This document shows, piece by piece, positions 63,968 through 64,000 of a DNA stretch of 64,000 bases (position 1 is its first letter; every line of letters starts with the position of its first letter). The stretch spans positions 1 through 64,000 of the forward strand of contig JALSGP010000018.1 in NCBI GenBank assembly GCA_026982705.1, given 5' to 3'. Under the pieces are notes generated by a model, which was not told the DNA's origin, did not search any database, and saw only the letters and a program-made list of their open reading frames with translations. A program made the translations under genes and the position numbers. Source of the DNA: Alphaproteobacteria bacterium (lineage in GTDB: Bacteria > Pseudomonadota > Alphaproteobacteria > Geminicoccales > Geminicoccaceae).

Positions 63968-64000
63968 ACCGTATACGCGTGGACAGTTATACGCGTATCG
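63968..64000. other. Partial spacer 26 or array trailer
   Basis: The 33 nt after repeat 26 start ACCGTATACGCGTGG and contain arms ATACGCGT (63973-63980) and ACGCGTAT (63991-63998), an 8-bp stem with a 10-nt loop. Because the window ends here I cannot tell a spacer from the downstream flank. Confidence 0.5.

Overview
The window is about 70% GC and gene-dense, with GTG and TTG starts and many 1-4 nt stop/start overlaps. A TrcR-type (DUF1013) cell-cycle regulator, an ELM1-family protein and a Gram-negative porin point to an alphaproteobacterium. I cannot place it below class; an order such as Rhodospirillales is only a guess.

Layout. 1-17 kb is mostly housekeeping: a truncated isoaspartyl methyltransferase-like gene, trehalose synthase treT, a copper-chaperone-like gene, pepN, a cupin and a degenerate metallo-hydrolase, fhs, tRNA-Ala(CGC), a porin, trcR between two long gene-free intervals, a membrane protein, a DegP-type protease, class I aldolase and nnrS. 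17-23.5 kb holds a degenerate receiver-Hpt protein, a PhnD-like binding protein coupled to a PAS-GGDEF-EAL protein, tusA, a frameshifted fadL-like gene and tRNA-Ser(CGA). 23.6-36.5 kb is a catabolic island with two divergent operons, each with a complete ABC importer. Together they carry a DeoR/GlpR repressor, a BtpA-like protein, an FGGY kinase, an inositol-monophosphatase-like phosphatase and a short-chain dehydrogenase. A GlpR-like operator sits inside the promoter of the rightward operon. 36.5-47.5 kb has a thiolase, a small surface-glycan-like cassette (GNAT, ELM1, sulfotransferase, GT8-like), a K+-independent H+-pyrophosphatase and dnaE.

47.5-64 kb is centred on a type III-A CRISPR-Cas locus. 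A cytochrome c, a PD-(D/E)XK nuclease and an NE0113-type CARF protein read leftward. cas6, cas10 (HD and GGDD intact), csm2, csm3, csm4, csm5 and a CARF-HEPN gene of the Csx2/Csx1 type, with an extra C-terminal domain, read rightward. An unusual mirror-image adaptation block follows (cas2, cas1, a shortened catalytically incomplete cas1 paralogue, a second cas2). It leads into a leader and at least 26 repeats of 37 nt.

The most striking signal is in the spacers. About 18 of 25 carry strong GC-rich inverted repeats or one arm of such a hairpin. Several fall into families that share sequence, and one family keeps its pairing through compensatory changes. Together with the duplicated Cas1/Cas2 genes, this suggests an adaptation machinery that samples hairpin DNA (terminators, palindromic repeats or mobile-element ends), or a domesticated array with an atypical role. 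The hairpins resemble terminator-like stems elsewhere in this window. Everything beyond the sequence pattern is inference.
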